Positions 1 through 8,233 of a stretch of 38,594 nt of DNA are shown one piece after another. Position 1 is the first letter of the stretch; every line of letters begins with the position of its first letter. Origin of the DNA: Gammaproteobacteria bacterium (lineage in GTDB: Bacteria > Pseudomonadota > Gammaproteobacteria > Berkiellales > Berkiellaceae); assembly GCA_013288185.1 (NCBI GenBank), contig JABDCK010000013.1, forward strand, positions 1-38,594, in the 5' to 3' direction. The translations under genes and the position numbers were made by a program. The notes under the pieces are model-generated. The model was given only the letters and a program-made list of their open reading frames with translations. It was not told where the DNA came from and did no database searches.

Positions 1-92
1 TATTACATACAAATTTTTTTTCCAAAATACCCTGAAACTAACGCCACCACCAGTTATTTACTCTTTCGTTAATCCATTTTGAGGAAACAGAT

Positions 93-392
93 ATGAAGAC
101 TTTAGATATCTTTGAAATTAGAGAAGTATCAGGTGGTATAGTTTCACTAAGTATCCAAGGACCTGAAACTGACGTTATTTTAACACACTCAAATGACTCT
201 ATCGTTTTAGCGTATGGATTTGGGGTGGGTGGCAATTTACTTCTTAAAGCAGATGGTAAAGCTTTCATAAATGATGTTTATATAGAAACATCTGCGACGC
301 CGAGAGAAATCTATACTCCACTGGAATATTTTTCAATATCATCAGTCTCAACTCCAACAGGCATGTATTTTAAAATCGTCTCTTTATCTTAA
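93..392 (+). CDS. Small protein with double-glycine-type leader
   Basis: I do not recognise the 99-residue product as a named protein. Its first 15 residues, MKTLDIFEIREVSGG, have the pattern of the leader of class II bacteriocins/microcins and related peptides (hydrophobic and acidic residues, then EIxxVSGG) that are cleaved after Gly-Gly by peptidase-containing ABC transporters. The remaining 84 residues look like a small beta-rich domain with no cysteines. A GAGGAAA Shine-Dalgarno sequence lies about 5 bases before the ATG, so the start is well supported. A perfect 12-bp hairpin follows the stop. No C39-peptidase transporter or immunity gene is visible in the window, so processing would need machinery elsewhere. 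The leader match is direct; a bacteriocin or secreted-effector role is inference. Confidence 0.6.
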   Translation: MKTLDIFEIREVSGGIVSLSIQGPETDVILTHSNDSIVLAYGFGVGGNLLLKADGKAFINDVYIETSATPREIYTPLEYFSISSVSTPTGMYFKIVSLS

Positions 393-393
393 A

Positions 394-432
394 TATTGAG
401 TCCTGAGAAGAAAAATTAAACAGGACTCAATA
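394..432 (+). terminator. Perfect 12-bp hairpin after the GG-leader gene
   Basis: TATTGAGTCCTG (394-405) and CAGGACTCAATA (421-432) are exact reverse complements around a 15-base A-rich loop, beginning 2 bases after the stop codon of the upstream gene. No U-tract follows, so it is not a canonical Rho-independent terminator. It could stabilise the 3' end of the mRNA or terminate weakly. The hairpin is certain; the role is not. Confidence 0.5.
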
Positions 433-590
433 ATCAAGTCCCTACTTTGAAGCCTCGCATTGCTGATCGAGCCCTTACCCTCAGGATTTCTCGGCTCTAT
501 GGACTTGAAGAAGTTTGGGTTGATTTGGGTGGTTTATTGCTCTCGTAGTGTGTTGGTCCTCGAGGTCCGTCAGATAGACTTTAAGAACAC
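430..590 (-). pseudogene. Remnant of overlapping phage-type gene pair
   Basis: The minus strand here carries degenerate copies of both overlapping genes found intact at 1667-2456. One frame ends LLQVHRAEKS then stop, matching VGKVHRATNT, the tail of the 208-residue protein. A second frame reads SIEPRNPEGKGS, matching STGPRTPEGKAR of the small overlapping protein, and continues with SNAR, a sequence usual in that family. No start codon or full reading frame remains. This suggests that an older relative of the neighbouring element once sat here and decayed. Boundaries are approximate. Confidence 0.6.
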
Positions 591-752
591 AAATTTGGCA
601 TCTCACAAATATTCTAACATTGGCACCATTTGTCTACTGCCTTGCTGCGCTTATCTGATTTTCGTTAAAAACTATTGCATGTGATGCGTTAATCAAATTA
701 TTATCCTAGGTCAGTTAATTAAATGCGTTATATATTATTTGAGGAACTTATT

Positions 753-1574
753 ATGCCATTAACTCACCTTCGCCCATCAGATGAACGAATAGCATCAGCA
801 CGAGTTACAGCACCAGTAACAACAGAACATGAACTTACAATAGCACGAGCACAAGCAGAAGAACGTTCTATACGCGAACTTAAGGCGGCACCAATTGTTA
901 ACGCTGGAAGCGTTTTATATGATGGACGCGTGGTTCCTGAAAAAGGATTTCGCGCATTTATTTATAGTGCTAATAATCAAAAAAAACTCGTTAACTCTTG
1001 GCAAGAATATCAAGCTCATATATTGTCAGGCTGTTGGTTTAGTCATAAAACCGATTTATCTGCACATTATGCTGCACCAGCAGCACCAGCATCTCTTGAT
1101 GAAGAACTTAATGCTATAAAGAAAGAAATTAATTTTATTGTTAGGATTCTTAATGCAAATTATCTAAGAACAAGGAACCTCTTAATACAAGCCGAAGGAG
1201 AATTATATCCCAATCCGCTTGATGGTGCGGCTTTAAATACACTAGCGCAGGCGCGTAAATCGCTTTCAATATATGTTGAGCGAACTGAGAAAGAACAAAT
1301 AAAGCAAATAGAGGAACGTCTTGCCAATTTCATGAGAGCTACAATAGCTGCACGCCCAATACCAGCTGCGCGAGCAGCGACAGCAGCACCAGATGAGCTA
1401 ACAGCATTTCATAGTTCAAGAACAGAGACTATTTTTCAGCCCCAACGACTCGCTATAGAATCTTCTTTGGCAGCTGGTCCAATTGATGATACGCGAGCAG
1501 ATTTAATCTCAACTTCAGACTTAATGAACGCTATTGAAGAGGATATTGCTCGAAGAACTAGAACTACTCCTTAA
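753..1574 (+). CDS. Hypothetical protein, effector-like
   Basis: The product is 273 residues from the ATG preceded by GAGGAA (741-746). An in-frame ATG at 723 has no ribosome site and was rejected. I recognise no domain. It is soluble and Ala/Arg/Glu-rich with no signal peptide or membrane segment. A central block with VLYDGRVVPEKGFRAFIY, then a NSWQEYQAH and SGCWF patch, looks like a small folded domain. An Ala-Pro linker, a predicted helical or coiled region (roughly residues 125-205) and a second Ala-rich linker follow. It lies between a decayed phage gene remnant and the intact integrated element, so cargo or a host-interaction gene is plausible. The function is unknown. Confidence 0.6.
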   Translation: MPLTHLRPSDERIASARVTAPVTTEHELTIARAQAEERSIRELKAAPIVNAGSVLYDGRVVPEKGFRAFIYSANNQKKLVNSWQEYQAHILSGCWFSHKTDLSAHYAAPAAPASLDEELNAIKKEINFIVRILNANYLRTRNLLIQAEGELYPNPLDGAALNTLAQARKSLSIYVERTEKEQIKQIEERLANFMRATIAARPIPAARAATAAPDELTAFHSSRTETIFQPQRLAIESSLAAGPIDDTRADLISTSDLMNAIEEDIARRTRTTP

Positions 1575-1666
1575 TTTAAAAAACTGATATTGACGTATAA
1601 ATTTTTACATAAAGGACTAAATAGTCTCATGGATGAGCCCAGCCTAGTTGAATGGCTTGTCTGATA

Positions 1667-1927
1667 TCAAATTTCCTGGATTATCTCCATAAATTCTCCT
1701 AGGATTTCGTCGATATCATTAGGTGAATTCATGCATCTCTTTTTATAATCACGAAAAACCCTACTAAGCGCCCTTAATTCTTGCCTTTTACCGCCCTTGT
1801 AACCACGCACAGCAGACCGAGCCTTACCCTCAGGTGTTCGTGGCCCTGTGGACTTTTCCCACGGCCTCCAGTTTCTTATCTGTATTGATTGCCTGCCTTT
1901 GCGTTCCAATGTCCAGCTGTTCGCCAT
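1667..1927 (-). CDS. GPRTPEGKAR-motif small phage/element protein
   Basis: This 86-residue basic protein carries the motif KSTGPRTPEGKAR followed by a YKGG segment. It marks a small family of unknown function common in proteobacterial prophages and islands, usually downstream of the same partner as here. GGAGGAACAAG lies directly before the ATG, so the start inside the preceding gene is well supported; the two genes overlap by about 98 bases in different frames. The basic N-terminal part suggests nucleic-acid binding, but no catalytic motif is visible. The gene appears to be the last of the minus-strand element operon. Confidence 0.7.
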   Translation of the reverse strand: MANSWTLERKGRQSIQIRNWRPWEKSTGPRTPEGKARSAVRGYKGGKRQELRALSRVFRDYKKRCMNSPNDIDEILGEFMEIIQEI

Positions 1928-2456
1928 CTTGTTCCTCCAATAGTTGGGTTTGCTGATTTTTTATTTCTTCCATGCGCGAGATGGGATCAGGGCTAACATT
2001 ATTATTCACTTGCTGGTTGTGGCCGATGTTAGCTTGCTTTACGAAAGCTACCTGGGGTGGGTTTTTAATTTTAGCTAATGTTTCCAAAGTTGTCCGGCAT
2101 TGTGACTGTGCTTTGAATGCCAACCGCATAAGTGATTCGAATAGATCCACCCCATCATTCCTTGATGCTCTGTATGCTAGGTTATTAAACATAACGTTTA
2201 AAGTATGAGCTTGAACAATTAATATTTTTTCTACTGATTCTAAGTTACCTTGATTAACTTTATTTCCTTCATCAATAAGCTTACGATGTATCGGTTTAAC
2301 ATTACGGTCACCAAAGACATTTGAGAAATTTTTTTGCACTAAGGTGCTAATGGCTTCTGAGAAGAGATCATTTTGAGTTAAATTATCTAAATCAGTTTCT
2401 TCCTCCAATTTATCATTTTGGTTTTTGTTATCTGAATCATCTTTTTTCTTAGTCAT
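1830..2456 (-). CDS. Conserved phage/element hypothetical protein (208 aa)
   Basis: The segment AHTLNVMFNNLAYRAS, then LMRLAFKAQSQCRTTLETLAKIKNPP and KQANIGHNQQVNN belongs to a conserved protein of unknown function in proteobacterial prophages. The N-terminal 40 residues are charged and low-complexity (KKKDDSDNKNQN). The C-terminus is co-encoded with the start of the next gene in another frame. It follows the primase-helicase gene by about 16 bases on the same strand and is probably co-transcribed with it. A helical adaptor role is possible; no enzymatic motif is visible. Confidence 0.7.
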   Translation of the reverse strand: MTKKKDDSDNKNQNDKLEEETDLDNLTQNDLFSEAISTLVQKNFSNVFGDRNVKPIHRKLIDEGNKVNQGNLESVEKILIVQAHTLNVMFNNLAYRASRNDGVDLFESLMRLAFKAQSQCRTTLETLAKIKNPPQVAFVKQANIGHNQQVNNNVSPDPISRMEEIKNQQTQLLEEQDGEQLDIGTQRQAINTDKKLEAVGKVHRATNT

Positions 2457-2472
2457 TATTGCACCTTTTGTA

Positions 2473-4302
2473 TTATGTTTTATTTGAATAAGGAACTATC
2501 TGTATTGGTTTGTGATGCCGATTTTCTAAATACTGAAAAGAATCTGGGTTAAACCATAGAGCAATTTTACCTTCCCACTCACCGTTCCTTTGTTTAGAGC
2601 ATGCAAATAGACAATCAAATTTTTCTAAGATACTTTCAGAAGGATCAACTCGACCACCAAGTTTGCTTATTTCATCTTCTTTTAATTTATTACGAAATAC
2701 GCAAAAACAATTGTCAGCTAAATCGGTAATTGTCCCAGAACCCTTCATATCTAATTTTCCAGGCAGCTTATTTTCATCTTGGCCCTTTCTTGGATGAGCT
2801 ACTAAATGGATATGACAATCATGCATATTTTTGAAATCACAGAGTTGATCAATAAATAGTTTTTGAGCTGTGTAGTCCTCTTCGCCAATACCACATTTCA
2901 TTAACGAATCGATAACAAACACATCTATTCCATATCGTTGCCTGGCATACTGGAATACTTCTAACAATCTAGTAGTTTTAGTGGTACCTACAAGATCGAA
3001 AATCCATAATTGTTTGTCATACCATTGATGAATAACTCGAATATACTCCTCAGATGGGTTACGTAAGCCAGATGCTTGGCGAGTTAACCTAAACAATAAA
3101 CGCTTTGGCTTTAACTCAAGGCTAGCAATACATACTTTTGAGCCCTGTTTTATGAAATGAAGAATTGCTTGACCAAGCACTTGGCTTTTACCATGTCCGT
3201 TATAACCTGTCCAAAGGGAAAGCTCACTTGGTCTAAAATTAATTTTGCCGCTAACTTTCTCCCAGGGTAATGAATACCCAACAGAGTGATCATCAAGGGG
3301 GTAAAATTCCTGAATTACCTGAGCGACATAAGTGCTAGCCCGCTTTAATTCGTCTGGGTCTAGGGGGCGAGCATTTTCGAAACACTTCCGTATGTCTTCG
3401 GTGCTCATTCCTGCCTGTAAACATTCATTAGCGTCTTTCCTGGGCAATTGAACAATGCGGCAACGATACCTGCCTAATCTCTCAATCAACTCATGAGTAG
3501 CTGCTTGTCCTTCTGCGTCATTATCTAAGCAGAGATATATTTCATCAAAAGCAGAAATTCTATCAAACTCATGCTCTAGCCATTGATGTTTTGCGCCAGT
3601 TCCACCACCAAATGGTACTGATAGTATGGCCAAGTCCAATTCATACTGATGTAGTGACATTGCATCGATTTCGCCTTCAACTAATACAAGGCTTCGTGCA
3701 TCTTTGGGCACCGCTTGCCAGCCGAATAGACAATGTTGGGAATTTGGGCTTACACGTATAATCTTTTTGCCATTGGGTCGATTAATCTGAAGGTATTTAA
3801 TTAAGGTTAGTTTGTCTTCTATGTAATAAGGAAAGACAATTTCATTTTGTATTTCCTTGATATGGAATTTGTGGAGTGTCTCAAGTGTCAGCTTTCTCTC
3901 ATTTATTAAGTAACGACCTACTGATGAGTTTAGCCGCAGAGGAGCCTCATTTTTAATTTCAGGCGGAACGCTCTGAGATCTTCTCTGTGGCTCGAAAGTA
4001 GGGGAGGGTATACCCAACCATTGCCTTACCTCTAAAATCGCTTCTGCGATCGTTTTGTTGCGGCATAAGCACCATAAATTTAAGAGATCACCACTTTGAG
4101 GGGTGGTAGCAGCAAAATCTGCCCATGAACCTACTTTATCACCTTGGAGGCATATTTTTAGCGAGTCACCAGCCTCTCCATTTACTGATCCTGCGCACCA
4201 TTCTCTGCCCTTACGTTTTCCATTGGGGAGCAAATGACGGACAACACTCTCAATTTTTTGATCTAGTAAACATACAATATCCTTTGCAGAGTACATTTGC
4301 AT
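2473..4302 (-). CDS. Primase-helicase, T7 gp4/Twinkle-like
   Basis: This 609-residue protein combines primase and replicative helicase parts. The N-terminus (about 1-100) resembles a CHC2-type DNA-binding region with scattered Cys/His. A Toprim domain follows: VLVEGEIDAMSL (roughly 205-216) supplies the catalytic Glu and LCLDNDAEG (roughly 258-266) the metal-binding DxD-like Asp residues. The C-terminal RecA-fold helicase has a Walker A GYNGHGKS (roughly 368-375), a Walker B-like VFVIDSL and a VAHPRKG segment typical of T7 gp4/Twinkle helicases. The length matches that family. It begins immediately after the stop of the preceding gene and probably unwinds and primes DNA for replication of the integrated element after excision. 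Confidence 0.85.
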   Translation of the reverse strand: MQMYSAKDIVCLLDQKIESVVRHLLPNGKRKGREWCAGSVNGEAGDSLKICLQGDKVGSWADFAATTPQSGDLLNLWCLCRNKTIAEAILEVRQWLGIPSPTFEPQRRSQSVPPEIKNEAPLRLNSSVGRYLINERKLTLETLHKFHIKEIQNEIVFPYYIEDKLTLIKYLQINRPNGKKIIRVSPNSQHCLFGWQAVPKDARSLVLVEGEIDAMSLHQYELDLAILSVPFGGGTGAKHQWLEHEFDRISAFDEIYLCLDNDAEGQAATHELIERLGRYRCRIVQLPRKDANECLQAGMSTEDIRKCFENARPLDPDELKRASTYVAQVIQEFYPLDDHSVGYSLPWEKVSGKINFRPSELSLWTGYNGHGKSQVLGQAILHFIKQGSKVCIASLELKPKRLLFRLTRQASGLRNPSEEYIRVIHQWYDKQLWIFDLVGTTKTTRLLEVFQYARQRYGIDVFVIDSLMKCGIGEEDYTAQKLFIDQLCDFKNMHDCHIHLVAHPRKGQDENKLPGKLDMKGSGTITDLADNCFCVFRNKLKEDEISKLGGRVDPSESILEKFDCLFACSKQRNGEWEGKIALWFNPDSFQYLENRHHKPIQIVPYSNKT

Positions 4303-5232
4303 TTATATTGCTCCTTCTGCAATCTGATCTATTTGACTGACCGTTGAATTTAACTTTGGATTATTGGGACATACTGATGCATTTTGGATAAATCGTTCAA
4401 TTTGCTCTGCATCTCTAAAAATCAAACCGATTCCATCATATTTTTGTTTTTGCTTGTTTTCCCCCATATTGAAAGGGGTATTCTTGCACCCATCAATGGC
4501 TTGTTTAAGTTGTTCTAAGTCAAACCCTAAATTAAATGCCGCACGAATTTTCTTTTTTCGTTTCAAATCAAGTTTAGCCTGTGGATGATCCATCATAGTT
4601 TGCCAATAATTAAAAATTTCTCTCACCATTAAAGCCAGAAGCGTTTGAGTTTCAGAACTATCCAATACATCTGTAGTAACAGAATTGGAAGACGGATCAT
4701 CAACAGTATTTTTTTTCTGTTCCTGTTCCTGATCCTGTTCCTGATTAGGTATAGTCTTTAATGAAGGCTTAACAATACTTTCATCAGAACCTTCGTCAAT
4801 AACTTGAACAAAGGCTTGGCCAAAGGCTTTACCCATACCTTCAGCAAAGGCTTTGAGCTTTTGATATGCCAGATTTTTTAATTCACATTCTGGAATTTCA
4901 TCCCAATGCGATCTCCAGCTTTTTATAACATTTGGTGATTGGGGTTTGTTATATTTAATGGCATTTGGTATAAATATAACCCTAGAATCTAGATCTGCTA
5001 TTACTAAGCCATGTTGAGTGAGTTCATTGAGGGCTCCCTTAAATCCTTCGATGGACCATCCCAACTCTTCAGCCATAGCAGCAGCACCGGCCCGGTAGAG
5101 CCCCGGGATTGATGTTGTATTTGGATTTGTTAATAGATATAAAAAAAGTCCTTGCGCGCTTGGCTTTAGAGAGCTAAGTGATCGAAATTTCTCGTCTCCC
5201 CATATACGCACATAAATGGATCGATAACGCAT
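4303..5232 (-). CDS. Replication-initiator-like winged-helix protein
   Basis: This 309-residue protein starts MRYRSIYVRIWGDEKFR and continues with an LFLYLLTNP and PGLYRAG block, then an ELGWSIEGFKGALNEL helix-turn-helix. The pattern is seen in phage replication proteins (lambda O or DnaT-like) that recruit a helicase. A Gln/Glu/Asp low-complexity linker (NQEQDQEQEQ, about residue 165) separates this DNA-binding part from a C-terminal helical domain that may contact the helicase. The gene ends exactly where the primase-helicase gene begins, which supports a joint replication role. No catalytic residues for DNA nicking are visible, so theta-type initiation is more likely than rolling circle. 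The assignment is by pattern and neighbourhood. Confidence 0.6.
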   Translation of the reverse strand: MRYRSIYVRIWGDEKFRSLSSLKPSAQGLFLYLLTNPNTTSIPGLYRAGAAAMAEELGWSIEGFKGALNELTQHGLVIADLDSRVIFIPNAIKYNKPQSPNVIKSWRSHWDEIPECELKNLAYQKLKAFAEGMGKAFGQAFVQVIDEGSDESIVKPSLKTIPNQEQDQEQEQKKNTVDDPSSNSVTTDVLDSSETQTLLALMVREIFNYWQTMMDHPQAKLDLKRKKKIRAAFNLGFDLEQLKQAIDGCKNTPFNMGENKQKQKYDGIGLIFRDAEQIERFIQNASVCPNNPKLNSTVSQIDQIAEGAI

Positions 5233-5233
5233 A

Positions 5234-5521
5234 TTATTGATCCTCTTCTATAATGCCGAAATTAAATTTCATCCCTTCCCAAACTAAAAACAATTCAGAA
5301 ATATTATCGTAAAAATGCTGTAAACATAATTTTTGTTGAGCAAAACCATTATAACGATGATGCATTTCAACACTAGAAGTGGAATATGAATGGGCAATCC
5401 AGTAACCCTCATGGGCCCAAACAATATTTTGGAGTAAGAATTTAAGATGCGGATCCTTTAACTCAAGTTTAGCATTATCATGTGATTCTAATTCTTGGAT
5501 ATGGGTATTATTTTTATACAC
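5234..5521 (-). CDS. Small element protein, GTG start
   Basis: I do not recognise this product. I placed the start at the GTG at 5521, because AAGGGGGG lies about 7 bases upstream and the reading frame before it lies inside the preceding gene. That gives 95 residues beginning VYKNNTHIQELESHDN. The protein is soluble with many aromatic and His residues (HEGYWIAHSYSTSS, MHHRYNGFAQQK). Its start overlaps the preceding AlpA-like gene by 8 bases, implying translational coupling, and it ends 1 base before the replication-initiator-like gene. A regulatory or replication accessory role is possible from position only. Confidence 0.5.
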   Translation of the reverse strand: MYKNNTHIQELESHDNAKLELKDPHLKFLLQNIVWAHEGYWIAHSYSTSSVEMHHRYNGFAQQKLCLQHFYDNISELFLVWEGMKFNFGIIEEDQ

Positions 5522-5735
5522 GGCTTGTCCCCCCTTGACCTTGAGCGTCAATCCAAGCTTCAAATAAATCAAGGTCAATAAGAACTTTCTTACCAATTCG
5601 ACGTATGCATTGAGAGAAGCCATTCTCTTTTTCATTAAAGATTAAATAGCGAATAGATGATTCAGTGAATACACCAGGGTAGAGATCTGGGATTTTCTTA
5701 ACGGTTGATAATCTTTTATTGACACAATTCACCAT
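5514..5735 (-). CDS. AlpA-like helix-turn-helix regulator
   Basis: The product is about 73 residues from the ATG preceded by AGGAG. An upstream in-frame start at 5789 lacks a ribosome site. The sequence LSTVKKIPDLYPGVFTESS, then IRYLIFN and an arginine-containing GFSQCIRRIGKKVLIDLDLFEAWIDAQ fits small excisionase/AlpA-type MerR-fold proteins. These choose between integration and excision in phage satellites and islands. It sits two genes downstream of the integrase in the same orientation, the usual arrangement. Its likely binding sites are in the G-rich spacer just upstream (5790-5896). Confidence 0.6.
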   Translation of the reverse strand: MVNCVNKRLSTVKKIPDLYPGVFTESSIRYLIFNEKENGFSQCIRRIGKKVLIDLDLFEAWIDAQGQGGTSRV

Positions 5736-5896
5736 AAATGATCTCCTGTAATACAAGTTGATTAGCCAATGTGGCAAGCTGCCACTCAACGGGATAAAAG
5801 CAGAAAATCACTGAAGGGGTGAAAAATAGGTATAGTTAGGGGGTAATTAAGGGGGGCAAATTAGGTATCATTTTGTAAAGATAATATTTGCCTAAG
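5736..5896. promoter_or_regulatory. G-rich spacer upstream of the AlpA-like gene
   Basis: This non-coding stretch separates the integrase pair from the replication genes. It contains two AGGTAT words about 35 bases apart, separated by runs of G (TTAGGGGGTAATTAAGGGGGG). Short repeated words near an excisionase-like gene are reasonable candidates for regulator binding or an origin, but I see no clear iteron array or palindrome. The function is inferred from position. Confidence 0.3.
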
Positions 5897-6802
5897 TTAC
5901 CAACTTGATCTCATGAGAGATTGGGGCGTTGTTATTTTTTGTAATTGTATTTCAGTAAAATACCCATTTCTTAAGAGCCAGCTATGAAGTATTACTCGGG
6001 AATATAGTATTTTGATGCCATCTTTTTGGCTGGTCCTTGCTTTATCTAATCCAGTTTTTTTTTCATTTTCGAACATCTTGATCCATTTCTTATCTGTTAG
6101 GCATTTATTTCCACCCTGGTAGTTTAGTTTTATAGCTTTCCTATTTAAGAGTTGCTTGTCAAGATCTGTTTTATTTATTGGGTTCACCTCATATGTTTCA
6201 ATTTCTGAACTTTCTTCATCTTTTTTGAGAGGAATTTTTTGTTTTCTCTCGTATTCTTCTATCTGGCTTACAAGAACGAATAAATTATCCTCATATATTC
6301 TTTTTCCTCTAAAGTCATAACCATGTGAAACTATCTCCCCATTAATAGACATGAACCCGAAATGATTATTATATTCTAAACCTTTAATTACTAGTTCTCT
6401 TCTAAAGCATCTAATAGATCCAGATTCGCAGGAAGGGTATATAGTAACTTCCATCGCAGTTGCAAGCCTCTTAGAACCAACCACAGGATTTAGTAAAGGC
6501 TCATGATTTTTGCAAAAATCATTAAATTTTTCATTTAATATTTTGTAATTATTATTTTCTGTCTCTCCCATCGAGTTATAACCACGTAACAATGACTTTA
6601 ATGTTCCCTCAATATGTGTGTATGTTTCTATTTTGCTGTCCCTAATTAGCACGGCAGGTTTAAAATACAGTCCAAAATATCCTTTATCAGCAAGTTCTAA
6701 AATATTATCTAGGGAACGCTTGTTCCACCACGAAGACCTATTAAGTAGCTGAGAAATGGTCAAAGTTTCAAATTTCAAATCTGTATCCTCAATACCTGAC
6801 AT
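5897..6802 (-). CDS. Unknown element protein downstream of integrase
   Basis: This 301-residue protein is not recognised. The N-terminal part (LTISQLLNRSSWWNKRSLDN, then ILELADKGYFGLYFK) resembles a short DNA-binding or adaptor segment of the kind that opens phage regulatory proteins, but the match is weak. The middle is mixed alpha/beta with three Cys residues, and the C-terminal third is Lys-rich (NRKAIKLNYQGGNK, KKWIKMFENEKKTG). Its ribosome site (TTTGGAG) lies within the last codons of the integrase gene and the two genes are 3 bases apart, so they are surely co-transcribed. Base composition is more AT-rich than the integrase gene. A cargo, immunity or directionality role is possible. Confidence 0.55.
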   Translation of the reverse strand: MSGIEDTDLKFETLTISQLLNRSSWWNKRSLDNILELADKGYFGLYFKPAVLIRDSKIETYTHIEGTLKSLLRGYNSMGETENNNYKILNEKFNDFCKNHEPLLNPVVGSKRLATAMEVTIYPSCESGSIRCFRRELVIKGLEYNNHFGFMSINGEIVSHGYDFRGKRIYEDNLFVLVSQIEEYERKQKIPLKKDEESSEIETYEVNPINKTDLDKQLLNRKAIKLNYQGGNKCLTDKKWIKMFENEKKTGLDKARTSQKDGIKILYSRVILHSWLLRNGYFTEIQLQKITTPQSLMRSSW

Positions 6803-6805
6803 GAA

Positions 6806-7867
6806 TTAAACTCCAAAAATCTTTTCATTCATTCTCGCCACCACTTTGCTGGTGTGTGAATCTGATAAATGTGCGTAACGTTTAACCATTTGTAGAGTTT
6901 TGTGCCCAAGGATCTCAGCAATCTCTGCAAGGCTTGCACCATTCATCGCTAAGTAAGAAGCGCATGAATGTCTAAGGTCATGCCACCTAAAATCAGTAAT
7001 TTCTGCTCGTTTCAATGCGTTCTCCCATGGGGTTCGAATATCAACAGGGCTTTTTGAGTCTTTCCCTGGAAAAACTGAATCACAGTCAGAGGAACGAGAT
7101 TTAGCAAGATTTTTGATAAGTTCTAGAGCATGGCCAGCCAATGGTAAAACTCGACGCTCGCCATTCTTTGTTTCATGAAGGGTAATAATGCTGCGTGAAA
7201 AATCGATGTCTTGCCATTTTAAGCCTAGAATCTCCATGCGACGCCCGCCTGTTGATAAGGCTAAAACTGTGGCAGGGTAAAGATAGGTACTGTTGCTTTC
7301 TTTGCAAGCATCTAACAAGCGACTACGCTCATCATCTGATAAAAATCGTATGCGACCTCGAGGTTCTTTTGGTTTTGTAACTTTGCGCATTGGGGTATCA
7401 TCAATCCATCCCCATTCTTTAACGGCCATTGTGAAAGCATGAGAAAGGGCTGCCATATAACGAACGACTGTAGAGGGGGATCTCATCTCACCACGGCTTG
7501 TAACCCCACGGCCAAGTTTATCTCTATGTTCAGCAATTAGTGCTGGGGAGACTTCTGCAAGGGAATATCTCCCTAATTCAGTTTTCCACCAAGATAATTG
7601 AAGCATTCTGTTTCTTTGGTTCTTTGGCTTATGGGGGAGAACATCTTTCATGTAACGATCAATCATTTCACCAAGGGTGCGACGTTTTGCTTCAGTTGTT
7701 TTAAAGTGGCGACCTTCTCGTATTGCTGATTCTGTGTGTTGTGCCCATCTGCGAGCATCAGTTAATCTTTCGAAAGTTGCATGTTGAACTGGGAAGCCTT
7801 TAAGCCTCACTTTGACTCGGTAGGAAAGACTGCCATCCTTGCTGGTTCGTTTTTCGATGTTTGCCAT
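6806..7867 (-). CDS. Tyrosine recombinase (phage-type integrase)
   Basis: This 353-residue integrase catalyses site-specific insertion and excision of the element. The N-terminal arm-binding domain (about 1-60) reads ASIEKRTSKDG-like, then SLSYRVKVRLKGF. The core-binding SAM-like helical domain follows. The catalytic domain shows the first Arg in ALSTGGRRMEILGLKW, HDLRH with the HxxR pair near residue 295, GH in ILGHKTLQ, and the nucleophile Tyr in VKRYAHLS near 332. All catalytic residues are present, so the enzyme looks intact. The ATG is preceded by only a weak ribosome site. It is the first gene of the leftward element operon; the non-coding stretch behind it is the natural place for the attachment site. 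Confidence 0.9.
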   Translation of the reverse strand: MANIEKRTSKDGSLSYRVKVRLKGFPVQHATFERLTDARRWAQHTESAIREGRHFKTTEAKRRTLGEMIDRYMKDVLPHKPKNQRNRMLQLSWWKTELGRYSLAEVSPALIAEHRDKLGRGVTSRGEMRSPSTVVRYMAALSHAFTMAVKEWGWIDDTPMRKVTKPKEPRGRIRFLSDDERSRLLDACKESNSTYLYPATVLALSTGGRRMEILGLKWQDIDFSRSIITLHETKNGERRVLPLAGHALELIKNLAKSRSSDCDSVFPGKDSKSPVDIRTPWENALKRAEITDFRWHDLRHSCASYLAMNGASLAEIAEILGHKTLQMVKRYAHLSDSHTSKVVARMNEKIFGV

Positions 7868-8233
7868 ACTGCTTATTGGCCCAGGAAAATGAATTGCAAT
7901 AATCTACAACAAGTGACGAAAAATTACAACTTATGATAGATAATCCCATGTAAGTTACTCACAACATTTTGATATTATTTGATTTAATTTAAATATTAAT
8001 TTTTATGGGGCATCTAGGGGGCAGACAATACAATTGAAGTATATCTATTTGACTTATATTTTGTGTGATACTAAACAAAACTGACATAATCTCCGAACGC
8101 CTTTTCAAAGTGAATGAAATGCGCAGAGGCTGTAAATCACTAAGATCTTGGTTAAGTTAAGCAAAGGCCAAATCTTTTAGCTGGGCTATTGAATTGTCAC
8201 GCTGGATCGAATTAATTTAATTCGGCTTTATTA
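7868..8233. other. Non-coding region behind integrase, candidate attachment region
   Basis: This stretch of 366 bases has no credible gene. It is AT-rich near the integrase (TTAATTTAAATATTAATTT), as expected for integrase and IHF binding. It should hold the integrase promoter and one attachment site. I compared it by eye with the left side of the element (400-720 and 1575-1700) and found no convincing direct repeat, so the core site is not identified. Confidence 0.35.

Noticed and set aside
460-684. 74-residue plus-strand open frame
   Set aside because: It overlaps the antisense gene remnant, and its translation shows no protein-like pattern or ribosome site.
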